Below, in pieces: positions 1 through 8,847 of a DNA stretch of 64,000 nucleotides. The notes beneath the pieces are model-generated. The model had not been told where the DNA came from, ran no database searches, and was given only the letters and a program-made list of their open reading frames with translations. Location of the stretch: positions 2,878,501 to 2,942,500 of the forward strand of contig NZ_JBEWXT010000001.1 in the NCBI RefSeq assembly GCF_040538665.1, in the 5' to 3' direction. Source of the stretch: Aureibaculum sp. 2308TA14-22 (lineage in GTDB: Bacteria; Bacteroidota; Bacteroidia; Flavobacteriales; Flavobacteriaceae). The stretch's first letter is position 1, and each line of letters starts with the position of its first letter. The position numbers were made by a program, and so were the translations under genes.

Positions 1-1259
1 CTTTTTCCTTCTGTGTTTTGAACGAATTCAATTTCATTTGTAGAAGTGTTGCCAACGTAACTTAATTTATACAAGGCTGATTCTAATCTTCTTCCTCCAG
101 TTAGAAAATATAATGCTCCGTCATCTCCTACAATTCCGTTAGTTAGTGGCAGCGGAACTCCTGATAAAAACTCTGTTACTTCGGCCTCATAACTGCTCCC
201 TTTTGGTTTTAAGTTGGCAAAATACATTGTACCATAACTCCAATCAAAAAGAAAAAGTCCATTCTTGTATTTTTCTGGAAATTTAAGTCCTTTAGAACTA
301 AGTAATCCTGTTGGAGATCCTTGCCCTAAATTTGCTATTCCGGGCAAGTTATCTGGGTATTCTGCCATGAATTTTCCCGTTCCAGTACGCCAACCAAATT
401 CCGCTCCACTAGTAAAATGACATAAACGAATTGGTCTATACCAAGGCATCCCGATATCATATTCCATATCAGAATCAAAACCAAATAATTCACCATCATC
501 ATTAAAAGCAATATCATAAGTGTTTCTCGTACCTACACTATGCAATGTCCATTTTTCTGTATCAATATCCACCTTTGCGACCCATCCACCAGGTGCCTTT
601 ATATCATTAGCATGCCCGCTTGGGTCCTTAATAATAGGCAACAAATTATCTTCTCCCCAAACTCTAGGCACAAGACTATTCATATCTTTCGGAATTTCAA
701 CATGGTTACCTACAACTAGATACATAGATTTCTTATCAGGTGATAGTTCAATATTATGTGGGCCATGTTCTCCAAAACTCCCCTTAAATATCATAAGTGT
801 ATCTACTTTATCAAACTCACTGTCATCATTACTATCAGTCATTTTGTAGAATCCACTATATATCTTTAAATCACGTTCAATATTTGCATTAACCATAGCA
901 TAAAGTGCTTCATTGTGCCATAGCAACCCCTGAGCCTGACCTATATTCATATCTAATTTTTTTACCGACGCACTATCTAACTTGTTCTTGGCATTGGGTA
1001 AAGTAACATGATATAAATGACCAAATTGGTCTGAAGTGTATAATCTTCCTTCATCATCTTTGGTAATACTCACCCAAGAACCTTGCTCGTGGTTGTTGGG
1101 ATGATATAATATTTCAAGTTCAAACCCTTTAGGAATGGTTACATTGTGCATAATAATGGGTTCATCAGAAACATGTTCCTTCTCCTTTTTACATGAAATA
1201 AAAAAGAAGCTTATTAGGGCTATAAAAATGGCTTGATAACAATTGCTTTTAAGGTTCAT
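1..1259 (-). CDS. Membrane-bound dehydrogenase-like lipoprotein, 5' part (runs off left edge)
   Basis: An open frame begins with ATG at 1259 and stays open to the left edge, giving the first 419 or so residues of a longer protein. The N-terminus is a lipoprotein signal (hydrophobic stretch ending FFISC, Cys at about residue 23, then KKEKE). The rest reads as a beta-propeller of the PVC-type dehydrogenase/sorbosone-dehydrogenase kind: an IPKGFELE entry motif, then repeated strands such as SITKDDEGRLYTSD, HGPHNIELSPD, GDDGALYFLTGG. Full-length relatives often end in a c-type haem domain, which would lie outside the window. It lies 166 bases downstream of uxuA on the same strand, so a role in sugar or uronate oxidation is possible but is inference. 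It resembles the N-terminal half of the protein at 17728-19959. Confidence 0.8.
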   Translation of the reverse strand, partial: MNLKSNCYQAIFIALISFFFISCKKEKEHVSDEPIIMHNVTIPKGFELEILYHPNNHEQGSWVSITKDDEGRLYTSDQFGHLYHVTLPNAKNKLDSASVKKLDMNIGQAQGLLWHNEALYAMVNANIERDLKIYSGFYKMTDSNDDSEFDKVDTLMIFKGSFGEHGPHNIELSPDKKSMYLVVGNHVEIPKDMNSLVPRVWGEDNLLPIIKDPSGHANDIKAPGGWVAKVDIDTEKWTLHSVGTRNTYDIAFNDDGELFGFDSDMEYDIGMPWYRPIRLCHFTSGAEFGWRTGTGKFMAEYPDNLPGIANLGQGSPTGLLSSKGLKFPEKYKNGLFLFDWSYGTMYFANLKPKGSSYEAEVTEFLSGVPLPLTNGIVGDDGALYFLTGGRRLESALYKLSYVGNTSTNEIEFVQNTEGK

Positions 1260-1425
1260 TTTAGAAATTTATAAGGTTTAATAACAATATTACTTTAATT
1301 AATTGTTAAATTTATTGAATTCTCATTACAATTCTTCAAATACTATCAAGTTTCAGGTATTTTCTTTTGATTATTAAAAGAAACTTAAACTAATTGTTAA
1401 AAAGATTTGTAGTTAAAACTATTAC

Positions 1426-2634
1426 TTAATCTTGTAAGGTTGGTACTAACGAATTTCTGATTCCCATTTCCAATCCACATAATTCAGCGAGACCCTTCAT
1501 TCTCCCAAGCGTTGAGTAACCTGGGTAAAACTCATCTTTAATACCGACATCACTTAACAACAAATGACCATGATCTGCTCTTAGAGGTATAGCTACGTCT
1601 TTACTATTTTCATATTTTCTCCTAATCTGCTCCTTAACTATAAATTCCATGACTTTTGCCATAGGTGCACTACCTTCTAAATGGTTAGCCTCATAAAAAC
1701 TTCCATCCTTTTCTAATTGAACACTTCGCAGATGTAAAAAATGAACTTTATTTGCAAAAGCATTAAAAATTTTAATCAAATCATTTTCCTTTTTGGCTCC
1801 TAATGAGCCTGTACAAAATGTTAGTCCATTGTAATAAGATGAGGAACAGTTTAAAAGAAATTTAATATCACTGCTATTACTTACAATTCTAGGTAAACCT
1901 AAAATAGGATATGGTGGATCGTCTGGGTGGACGCACATCTTAACTCCTAGTTTTTCTGCTTCTGGAATAATAGCTTTTAAAAAATAAACCAAATTTTCTT
2001 TTAGTTTTTGAGCATCAATATTTTCGTATTTTGCTAAACGATTTTTAAACTCTTCCATCTCCAAAACCTCTCTAGTACCTGGAAGACCAGCCATAATGGT
2101 GTTTTTTAATTTTTTAAACGATTTCTCATCCAAAGTATTTAAATAATCTTTTGCTTTATGCCTTGTTACAGCATCATATCCCTTAAAAGCAGCCTCTCGT
2201 TTAAGAATATACAACTCAAAAGCAGCAAAAGCGATAGCATCGAAACGTAAAGCTGAAGAACCGTTTGGTAATATGTAATTTAAATCGGTCCGTGTCCAAT
2301 CTAATACTGGCATAAAATTATAGCAAACCGTTTTAATATCGTTATTTGCAAGATTGTGAAGGGTTTCAATATAATTATCTATATGTCTTTTAAAGTCTCC
2401 CGTGGCAGTTTTTATACTTTCACTTACATTAACACTTTCAACTACCGACCATTTTAGTCCACTGTTTTCAATCTCATTTTTACGTTCTTTAATAGCTTCG
2501 CTACTCCATACTTCACCAGCTGGTAAATGATGCAACGCATTTACCACTCCCGTTGCCCCAGTTTGTTTTATATCTTGAAGGGTAACGCCAAAATCGGAGC
2601 CAAACCATCTGAATGTTTTCTCTAAATATTCCAT
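1426..2634 (-). CDS. uxuA: Mannonate dehydratase
   Basis: UxuA dehydrates D-mannonate to 2-keto-3-deoxy-D-gluconate in hexuronate (glucuronate) catabolism; it is a cytoplasmic, metal-dependent TIM-barrel enzyme. The N-terminus with KTFRWFG and GATGVVNALHHLPAGEVW is highly characteristic, followed later by a metal-site region with CVHPDDPP, an FCTGSLG loop, and HLRSVQ and RADHGH near the end. An in-frame ATG at 2685 would overlap the upstream gene by 35 bases. The ATG at 2634 starts the protein directly at the family N-terminus (MEYLEKTFRWFG), gives 402 residues (E. coli UxuA is 394) and leaves a 16-base gap, so I use 2634. It follows the SDR gene in one likely operon. Confidence 0.93.
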   Translation of the reverse strand: MEYLEKTFRWFGSDFGVTLQDIKQTGATGVVNALHHLPAGEVWSSEAIKERKNEIENSGLKWSVVESVNVSESIKTATGDFKRHIDNYIETLHNLANNDIKTVCYNFMPVLDWTRTDLNYILPNGSSALRFDAIAFAAFELYILKREAAFKGYDAVTRHKAKDYLNTLDEKSFKKLKNTIMAGLPGTREVLEMEEFKNRLAKYENIDAQKLKENLVYFLKAIIPEAEKLGVKMCVHPDDPPYPILGLPRIVSNSSDIKFLLNCSSSYYNGLTFCTGSLGAKKENDLIKIFNAFANKVHFLHLRSVQLEKDGSFYEANHLEGSAPMAKVMEFIVKEQIRRKYENSKDVAIPLRADHGHLLLSDVGIKDEFYPGYSTLGRMKGLAELCGLEMGIRNSLVPTLQD

Positions 2635-2650
2635 AGACTTTAAAAAATAA

Positions 2651-3469
2651 TTAGACCCCCGAAAAAGAGCTAAACCCTCCGTCAACAGAAATAATAGTAC
2701 CTGTTACAAAAGAGGAAGCATCACTCAGTAAATAATGTACCGCACCATTTAATTCAGAGGCATCTCCAAATCTTTTCATGGGTGTTTTGTTAATTACTAT
2801 ATTACCTCTTTCAGTGTAAGAACCATCTTCATTAGTCAACAATCGCCTGTTTTGATTTCCAATAAAAAAACCTGGAGCAATTGCGTTTACCCTTATTTTA
2901 TCGTTAAACTTTGTAGCCAATTCCGTGGCTATCCATTTTGTAAAAATCTCTATACCAGCCTTGGCCATTGAATAACCCAACACTCTTGTAATAGCCTGCT
3001 TGGAAGCCATAGATGATATGTTTATTATTACGCCCGACCCTTGTTCTGCCATTTTTTTCCCTAATGTTAGAGATGGCAGTACAGAACCTAATAGGTTGAG
3101 ATCAATTACTTTTTTTAAATCTCCTACAGAAATGTCAAAAATAGTTTGATCTGGGTTTACTGTCGCACCAGGCATATTACCACCCGCAGCATTAATTAAA
3201 CCATCCAATCTACCGTATTTTTCGATAATTTTTTCAGAAATTTCAATTAATAAATTTTCATCCAATACGTCTGCTTCATAACTAATTGAAGAATTGGCAA
3301 CAATTGCATTTAATTCATCAACACGCTTTAGGTTATTATCTCTATTATGCCCTAAAATGATAACTTTTGCACCGTTTTGGACTAAATATCCAGCCATAGA
3401 GCCTCCTAAAACACCAGCTCCGCCGGTAATTGCGATTACTTTATCTTTTATTGAAAATTTTTCGTTCAT
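2651..3469 (-). CDS. uxuB: SDR-family D-mannonate oxidoreductase / fructuronate reductase (probable)
   Basis: This is a classical short-chain dehydrogenase/reductase of 272 residues. The nucleotide-binding TGGAGVLG motif is at 15-22, NAAG at 93-96, the catalytic Ser at about 153 and YSMAK (Tyr166, Lys170) follow, and the C-terminus has the usual VDGGF. Enzymes of this type replace the unrelated long-chain UxuB in many Gram-positive and Bacteroidota uronate clusters, interconverting D-fructuronate and D-mannonate with NAD(P)H. The substrate is inferred from the directly downstream uxuA (16-base gap); by sequence alone it could serve another sugar acid. It is the first gene of the operon, with a 1-kb divergent region upstream. 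A near-consensus TAGATTTC lies upstream, but I do not call it a promoter. Confidence 0.8.
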   Translation of the reverse strand: MNEKFSIKDKVIAITGGAGVLGGSMAGYLVQNGAKVIILGHNRDNNLKRVDELNAIVANSSISYEADVLDENLLIEISEKIIEKYGRLDGLINAAGGNMPGATVNPDQTIFDISVGDLKKVIDLNLLGSVLPSLTLGKKMAEQGSGVIINISSMASKQAITRVLGYSMAKAGIEIFTKWIATELATKFNDKIRVNAIAPGFFIGNQNRRLLTNEDGSYTERGNIVINKTPMKRFGDASELNGAVHYLLSDASSFVTGTIISVDGGFSSFSGV

Positions 3470-3800
3470 TATATTTTGTTAAGAAAGGTGATTTGATTCA
3501 CTGAATTGAAATCTATTTTAGTATAATTAATTATAGACATACTTATGGTATAAAATTTCGACCTCTTTAAAGTATAACAAAAAGTTTTTTTGAATTTAAT
3601 TGTTGCATCCATTAAAGTTTTTAGGTATTCCAAGTTTAAAATATTGTAACTGTTTAGTACTTTTTTTTACGCAAATAGGCCTTCAAGATACGTTTTTTTA
3701 AAAAAAAGTTTACTTAAAAAAGTATAAATTGTATTTAGGCTTTTTGTATTACGCTCTAGATACAGAAAAATATAGTTTCTCTTGTGTGAAAATAAAAAAA

Positions 3801-3818
3801 GCCCACTCTTCAGTGGAC
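3801..3818. terminator. Bidirectional hairpin terminator inside the divergent region
   Basis: A 7-bp stem (GCCCACT / AGTGGAC, one G-T pair) with a 4-base loop is flanked by A7 on the left and TATTTTT on the right. It therefore has a T-tract on either strand; the minus-strand reading (seven Ts) is the stronger. No annotated gene ends here, so the transcript it would stop is unknown. Confidence 0.6.
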
Positions 3819-3891
3819 TATTTTTCTCTAACTAAACTATCAACTTAAACTAAATTTTATACTCTTTAAATGAGTGATTTTTTAGGGAAGC

Positions 3892-3920
3892 GAATTTGCC
3901 TAATCTAATCAGGCAAATTC
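3892..3920. repeat. 10-bp inverted repeat in the uxu/sigma intergenic region
   Basis: GAATTTGCCT (3892-3901) and its exact reverse complement AGGCAAATTC (3911-3920) are separated by nine bases. There is no T-tract, so it reads more like an operator or an RNA stem than a terminator. It could serve the uxu operon, the sigma gene or an unannotated RNA; the sequence does not say which. Confidence 0.5.
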
Positions 3921-4495
3921 ACAAAATAAATTATAGCAATTTTCCCATTTTCGCTTTTATACTGTAATTGACTTAAATTTGGTAATAAATGTTTCTTTTT
4001 AGGGACTTACAAAAAGTTTACTTTATGTTTCATCTATTAATTTAATGTCAAGAGTATTAAAAGTTATATTTTTTTTAACTAATTAGTTACGACTCTTCAT
4101 GTATAAAACAACAACCGTGCTAAAATTCCTACCACTAATCAAAAATATTTTAAACTAATTATTAATCAATTGAATAACAGTACAATAAAATTCAAAAAAA
4201 GTTATATTTTTTTTCAATCTATAACCTTTTAGAAAAAAATTGCACCCTCAAAAATCTTGTATAAAACCTATTAATTCTATTAAAAAGACAATTGTCAATC
4301 TTTCCTTTACTAATATGTTAAAGGTTTTTGGTTATATATTTCTGGCGTCCAAAAACAATAATTTATACCACTTTGTAGTTATTAGAGTGTTTATAAATGG
4401 AAATACATTAGGAAATAACCAAATAGATTGTACTTCCATTTGCTATTTAAAAGAGCCATAAATCAACCAAATACTAAATAAATTTTATCAACTAT

Positions 4496-5011
4496 ATGGT
4501 ACAATCTTTAAATACCAATGTTTGTGAAGAGCATATTTTTTCTAATATATTCAAGACCCTTTCTAAAGATGTACATAACTTTTTACGTTATAAATATGGA
4601 GATGGCCTAAACCCAAAAGACAAGGTTCAAGAAGCTTTTATTAAACTTTGGGATAATTGCAAAAATGTAAGTCCTGAAAAAGCCAAGTCCTTTTTATTTA
4701 CAACGGCAAACAACATGATGCTTAATGAAGTTAAGCATCAAAAAGTGGTATTAAAACATCAGCAAGTTAAACCCAAGCACTATACAAACGAGAATCCTGA
4801 GTTTATAATGGAAGAATCTGAGTATATGAAAAAATACCAACGAGCATTGGGTAATTTGACCGAAGCACAACGAGAAGCTTTTTTAATGAACAGAATAGAA
4901 GGTAAAAAACATAAAGAAATAGCCGAGGAATTAGGCATTTCCAGAAAAGGTGTAGAAAAGAGGATTTATGGTGCCTTAGAGAAGTTAAGAAAAGAAATTG
5001 ATGGAATTTAA
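4496..5011 (+). CDS. ECF-type RNA polymerase sigma factor
   Basis: A 171-residue sigma-70 family protein of the extracytoplasmic-function type. Region 2 spans roughly residues 20-90, with DKVQEAFIKLWDNC and the SFLFTTANNMMLNEV stretch of region 2.4. Region 4 spans about 110-165, with the helix-turn-helix KHKEIAEELGISRKGVEKRI. The linker is short and there is no C-terminal extension. It is followed after 133 bases by a FecR gene, the normal sigma/anti-sigma order in Bacteroidota. In most such loci a TonB-dependent receptor with an STN domain comes next; here no receptor follows, so the inducing signal is unclear. I found no TGTAAC-type ECF site upstream that would indicate autoregulation. Confidence 0.93.
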   Translation: MVQSLNTNVCEEHIFSNIFKTLSKDVHNFLRYKYGDGLNPKDKVQEAFIKLWDNCKNVSPEKAKSFLFTTANNMMLNEVKHQKVVLKHQQVKPKHYTNENPEFIMEESEYMKKYQRALGNLTEAQREAFLMNRIEGKKHKEIAEELGISRKGVEKRIYGALEKLRKEIDGI

Positions 5012-5144
5012 TATCTATTTGGTAGGAATTTATGCCAAGTAATTGTTACATAGATGAAGTAGCCCAAAAAAGAAATTTAAATATTTCTGTATATTAGGGT
5101 AGGAAAAACCGGACTTCAGTTGTTATGTAATAAGAAACACTAAT

Positions 5145-5849
5145 ATGAAAAAAGAACTTTTAATACAAAAATGGTTAGACGGTGAGCTAAACGATGCTGA
5201 GCTGAAGGCTTTTAAAGCATTGGACGAATACTCATCTTACACCAAACTCTCCGAAAAAGCCAAGCTTTTTGAGGATACATCTTATGATGTCGAATCTGAA
5301 TATGGTAAATTAAATACAATCATTAAAGAACGTCGGCAAGAAACTCCTGTGAAAACATTAAACTGGATTAAACCATTAATGAGGGTAGCCGCCATATTTT
5401 TATTTGGTGTAGCCATCTATTATGCACCTATTTATGGAGATACAACTACAGTTAAAACATTGGCAAGCAATCAAAGAACTTTAGAGTTACCTGATAATTC
5501 TAGAGTAAAACTAAATGCAGCTTCATCTTTACAATTTAAAAAAGGTAAGTGGGACAATAACCGTGAAGTTAATTTAGTTGGAGAAGCCTATTTTAAAGTT
5601 GCTAAAGGGTCTCAATTTGATGTTAACACTTGGCTAGGAAAAATTAGCGTTTTAGGCACACAATTTAACGTAAAACAACGTGCCAATTATTTTGAAGTAA
5701 CCTGTTATGAAGGTTTAGTAAGCTTAAAATATAAAGGTAAAGAAATAAATCTTCCTGCAGGTAAGTCTTTTAAAGTTGTTGGTAACGAAACTTTTGAAAT
5801 TGACACTGAAGAGAATTTGCCTGATTGGTCTGGAGAAGTTAATAACTAA
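5145..5849 (+). CDS. FecR-family anti-sigma factor, short form without C-terminal domain
   Basis: A 234-residue inner-membrane anti-sigma factor. The N-terminal cytoplasmic part starts MKKELLIQKWLDGELNDAE, typical of the sigma-binding region. One membrane segment lies at about 78-94, and the periplasmic FecR beta-domain at about 100-195 (QRTLELPDNSRVKLNAAS, GEAYFKVAKGSQFDV, VLGTQFNV). Usual Bacteroidota FecR proteins are about 300 residues and continue into DUF4974, which contacts the receptor. This one stops just after DWSGE, at the domain junction, and no continuation is seen in any frame before the terminator at 5894. It presumably controls the sigma factor at 4496, but may sense something other than a TonB receptor signal. 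Confidence 0.9.
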   Translation: MKKELLIQKWLDGELNDAELKAFKALDEYSSYTKLSEKAKLFEDTSYDVESEYGKLNTIIKERRQETPVKTLNWIKPLMRVAAIFLFGVAIYYAPIYGDTTTVKTLASNQRTLELPDNSRVKLNAASSLQFKKGKWDNNREVNLVGEAYFKVAKGSQFDVNTWLGKISVLGTQFNVKQRANYFEVTCYEGLVSLKYKGKEINLPAGKSFKVVGNETFEIDTEENLPDWSGEVNN

Positions 5850-5893
5850 AAGTGCAAACAATAAATCAAAGATAATACTTATTAAAAGTAAAT

Positions 5894-5927
5894 AAAAAAC
5901 AGAGCTAAAATTTTAGCTCTGTTTTTT
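5894..5927. terminator. Perfect palindromic terminator after fecR
   Basis: A 34-base perfect palindrome with an 11-bp core (CAGAGCTAAAA and complement) has six As before and six Ts after. It ends the plus-strand sigma/fecR unit and could also stop minus-strand readthrough. Confidence 0.85.
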
Positions 5928-6002
5928 ATTTATAGACGTTTTTTCCTATGCTTATAATTGTTTTGGCAAATATTAATTTTCAGGGTAATCAATAAAAACA
6001 AA

Positions 6003-6023
6003 AACCCCTAAGGATTAGGAGTT
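6003..6023 (-). terminator. Terminator of the aconitase gene
   Basis: On the minus strand, AACTCCTAA / TTAGGGGTT form a 9-bp stem (one G-T pair) with a 3-base loop, followed by TTTTGTTTTTATT. It lies about 30 bases beyond the aconitase stop codon. Confidence 0.75.
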
Positions 6024-6053
6024 TTCTTAAACAATTATCTTATTCTATTGTAA

Positions 6054-8318
6054 TTACGCATTTTCCTTTTTAATCAAATTCAATGCAGAACCTTCTCTAA
6101 ACCATTGTATTTGACTTTCATTATACGTATGGTTTGCTTTGATGGTATCTTCGCTACCATCAGCATGTTTTACCAAAATAGTTAATGGTTTTTCAGGGGC
6201 AAAATCTACCAAATCAATAAAATCGAAAGTATCATCTTCTTTAATTTTATCATAATCAGCTTCATTGGCAAAGGTCAGTCCTAGCATTCCTTGTTTCTTC
6301 AAGTTTGTTTCGTGAATTCTAGCAAACGATTTTACTAACACGGCAATAACCCCTAGGTGTCTTGGTTGCATAGCGGCATGTTCACGAGAAGAACCTTCGC
6401 CATAATTGTGGTCACCAACCACTATAGTGGGTACTCCCGCTTTTTTGTAAGCCCTAGCCGTGTCAGGCACTGCACCATATTCGCCAGTCAATTGGTTTTT
6501 GACCATATTGGTCTGCTTGTTATAGGCATTTACCGCACCAATTAATGTATTATTGGAAATATTATCTAAATGTCCTCTATAACGCAACCAAGGTCCGGCC
6601 ATAGAAATGTGGTCGGTGGTACATTTTCCAAAAGCCTTAATGAGTAATTTAGCTCCAGTAATATTTTCTCCGTCCCAAGGTTTAAAAGGAGTTAACAATT
6701 CTAAACGTTCACTATCTTCAGCAACTTTAACTTCGACTGAGCTTCCATCTTCTATAGGTGCTAAGTAGCCATTATCATCTACATCAAAACCTTCTGGTGG
6801 TAATTCAATTCCTCTAGGTTCATCCAATTTTACTTCTTGACCCTCTTCATTTAACAACGTATCGTTCATGGGATCAAAATCTAATTTTCCAGAAATTGCT
6901 ATTGCGGCTACCATTTCTGGAGAACCTACAAAAGCATGTGTATTTGGATTGCCATCCGCACGTTTAGAAAAATTTCTATTAAATGAGTGGACGATGGTAT
7001 TCTTTTCGTCGCCTTTAAGATCACTTCTATCCCATTGTCCAATACATGGTCCACAAGCATTCGTAAATATGGTAGCTCCCAAATTTTCAAATACATTTAA
7101 AAGTCCGTCGCGTTCAGCAGTAAATCTGATCTGTTCAGAACCTGGATTGATACCAAAGTCACTTTTGGGTTTTAGTTTTTTATCAATAGCTTGCTGGGCG
7201 ATAGACGCTGCTCTAGTTAAATCTTCGTACGATGAATTTGTACAAGAACCTATCAAACCCCAATCTACTTTTATGGGCCATTCATTTTTTCTAGCTTTTT
7301 CGCCCAATTCGCCAACTGGTGTTGCCAAATCTGGCGTAAATGGTCCATTTAAATGTGGACGTAATGTAGATAAATCAATTTCTATAACTTGATCAAAATA
7401 CTTTTCTGGGTCAGCATATACCTCATCATCTCCTGTTAAATGCTCCCTAATTTTATTGGCTTCATCGGCAATATCATTTCTATCGGTAGCACGTAAAAAA
7501 CGTTCCATAGCATCATCATAACCAAATGTTGATGTTGTTGCTCCAATTTCTGCACCCATATTACAAATAGTACCTTTACCCGTACATGATAAATTTTTAG
7601 CTCCTTCTCCAAAATATTCTACAATGGCACCTGTTCCTCCTTTTACAGTTAAAATTCCCGCTACTTTTAAAATAACATCTTTAGAAGCCGTCCATCCGTT
7701 TAGTTTTCCAGTTAGCTTAACACCGATTAATTTTGGGAATTTTAATTCCCAAGGCATTCCCGCCATTACGTCAACTGCATCAGCACCACCAACACCAACC
7801 GCAACCATTCCTAAACCTCCTGCATTAACTGTATGTGAATCGGTACCAATCATCATTCCACCAGGAAAAGCATAATTTTCTAACACTACTTGATGGATTA
7901 TCCCAGCACCTGGCTTCCAAAAACCAATTCCGTATTTATTAGAAACAGATTCCAAGAAATTAAAAACCTCACTACTTGTTTCATTAGCTCGTTTTAAATC
8001 AGGGGTGGCACCTTGTTTCGCTTGAATCAAGTGATCGCAATGTACTGTAGTAGGCACAGCAACTTTAGGCTTACCTGCTTGCATAAATTGTAATAAAGCC
8101 ATTTGAGCTGTAGCATCTTGACAAGCAATTCTATCTGGTCTAAAATCAACATATGATTTACCACGTTGGTAAACTTGAGTGGGCATACCTTCATCTAAAT
8201 GAGAATATAAAATCTTTTCTGCCAATGTTAATGGCTTTCCAGTTAAGGTTCTAGCCTTGTTAATGCGTTCACCCATTGTTTTGTAAACGCCTTTTATCAT
8301 TTCAATGTCAAATGCCAT
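6054..8318 (-). CDS. acn: Aconitate hydratase (mitochondrial type)
   Basis: A cytoplasmic TCA-cycle enzyme that isomerises citrate to isocitrate with a [4Fe-4S] cluster. With the ATG at 8318 the protein has 754 residues and the cluster cysteines fall at about 359 (GSCTNSS) and 422/425 (ACGPC), close to 358/421/424 of the mitochondrial enzyme. The substrate-binding SSREHAA loop is near 643-649. An upstream ATG at 8351 would add 11 residues, but it lies on a TACCTTTG -7 box (8351-8358), so it cannot be the start of that transcript; MAFDIEMIK is also the usual flavobacterial N-terminus. The gene is monocistronic, with a terminator at 6003-6023. Nothing unusual was seen in the sequence. Confidence 0.96.
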   Translation of the reverse strand: MAFDIEMIKGVYKTMGERINKARTLTGKPLTLAEKILYSHLDEGMPTQVYQRGKSYVDFRPDRIACQDATAQMALLQFMQAGKPKVAVPTTVHCDHLIQAKQGATPDLKRANETSSEVFNFLESVSNKYGIGFWKPGAGIIHQVVLENYAFPGGMMIGTDSHTVNAGGLGMVAVGVGGADAVDVMAGMPWELKFPKLIGVKLTGKLNGWTASKDVILKVAGILTVKGGTGAIVEYFGEGAKNLSCTGKGTICNMGAEIGATTSTFGYDDAMERFLRATDRNDIADEANKIREHLTGDDEVYADPEKYFDQVIEIDLSTLRPHLNGPFTPDLATPVGELGEKARKNEWPIKVDWGLIGSCTNSSYEDLTRAASIAQQAIDKKLKPKSDFGINPGSEQIRFTAERDGLLNVFENLGATIFTNACGPCIGQWDRSDLKGDEKNTIVHSFNRNFSKRADGNPNTHAFVGSPEMVAAIAISGKLDFDPMNDTLLNEEGQEVKLDEPRGIELPPEGFDVDDNGYLAPIEDGSSVEVKVAEDSERLELLTPFKPWDGENITGAKLLIKAFGKCTTDHISMAGPWLRYRGHLDNISNNTLIGAVNAYNKQTNMVKNQLTGEYGAVPDTARAYKKAGVPTIVVGDHNYGEGSSREHAAMQPRHLGVIAVLVKSFARIHETNLKKQGMLGLTFANEADYDKIKEDDTFDFIDLVDFAPEKPLTILVKHADGSEDTIKANHTYNESQIQWFREGSALNLIKKENA

Positions 8319-8350
8319 AATAATTGTCTGTTTCTTAAAATTAATGCACA

Positions 8351-8358
8351 CAAAGGTA
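8351..8358 (-). promoter_or_regulatory. -7 promoter element of the aconitase gene
   Basis: Minus-strand TACCTTTG matches the Bacteroidota -7 consensus TAnnTTTG, 32 bases before the ATG at 8318. No clear -33 TTG was seen at normal spacing. It supports the downstream start. Confidence 0.5.
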
Positions 8359-8520
8359 ATTAATAAATAAAACTTTATAAAATATTCCTAAAATAAAATA
8401 CCTAAAAGCACATGATATTAAAGAATCTTTAAAAAAATAGTTTTTAATTGCACAAAATGCAACTCGATTGAAGTAATTTTATCAAGTTAGAAGTGTTGAA
8501 TTTACCGAAAAGCCCTTATT

Positions 8521-8796
8521 TCAAACGATTTCGGCAGAGAGTCCTAAATTCAATAATCTGGTACAACGGGGCTTCAGTTCGTCATATTCTCCTGATTTAA
8601 CAGCACATTTACCTTTAAAATGTACCAAATAAGCACATTGCTCAGCTTGAACAGAAGTATGGTTGCAAACATCTATCAGAGATTCTATGACATGCTCAAA
8701 AGTATTAACATCGTCATTAAAAAGGATAATTTCATGTAGATTCAGTTCTTGTTCAAGAACGTCAAAATCTTCCTGTTTTTTATGTTGATTACTCAT
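8521..8796 (-). CDS. clpS: ATP-dependent Clp protease adaptor ClpS
   Basis: A 91-residue adaptor that delivers N-degron substrates to ClpA-type (ClpAP) proteases in the cytoplasm. The typical ILFNDDVNTFEHVIESL segment, whose Asn-Asp-Asp loop lines the substrate pocket, is followed by the helix QAEQCAYLVHFKGKC and the ending LGLSAEIV. The acidic, Lys-rich N-terminus is short, as in the family. It is the last gene of a tpiA-prmA-clpS unit, 51 bases after prmA. No clpA lies in the window. Confidence 0.93.
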   Translation of the reverse strand: MSNQHKKQEDFDVLEQELNLHEIILFNDDVNTFEHVIESLIDVCNHTSVQAEQCAYLVHFKGKCAVKSGEYDELKPRCTRLLNLGLSAEIV

Positions 8797-8847
8797 AACG
8801 GGGATAAATGTAAAAAAAAAATCTAAATTCTAACTATTTTTAACAAT

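Larger units (their letters stand above)
3470..4495. other. Long divergent intergenic region, no convincing protein gene
   Basis: About 1 kb of very AT-rich DNA separates the uxu operon (minus) from the sigma-factor gene (plus). The only longer frame (4240-4461, 73 codons, TTG start) has no recognisable features and I do not call it. The region holds a hairpin with T-runs on both sides (3801-3818), a 10-bp inverted repeat (3892-3920), a 14-bp palindrome at 3522-3535, and two copies of a 16-base AT-rich string at 4061-4076 and 4199-4214. A terminator in a region flanked only by divergent gene starts suggests an untranslated transcript or remnants of a lost gene. Confidence 0.6.

Noticed and set aside
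520-849. Plus-strand open frame of 109 codons
   Set aside because: It lies opposite the left-edge lipoprotein gene, has no family features and reads like an antisense shadow.
3522-3535. 14-bp AT-only palindrome upstream of the SDR gene
   Set aside because: Such palindromes arise easily in DNA this AT-rich; too weak to call an operator.
4061-4214. Two copies of AAGTTATATTTTTTTT
   Set aside because: Low-complexity AT string; no flanking similarity.
4240-4461. 73-codon frame in the uxu/sigma intergenic region
   Set aside because: TTG start, AT-rich composition, no domain, signal or conserved motif; likely chance.
6868-7392. 174-codon plus-strand frame inside the aconitase gene
   Set aside because: Antisense shadow of a well-conserved enzyme gene.
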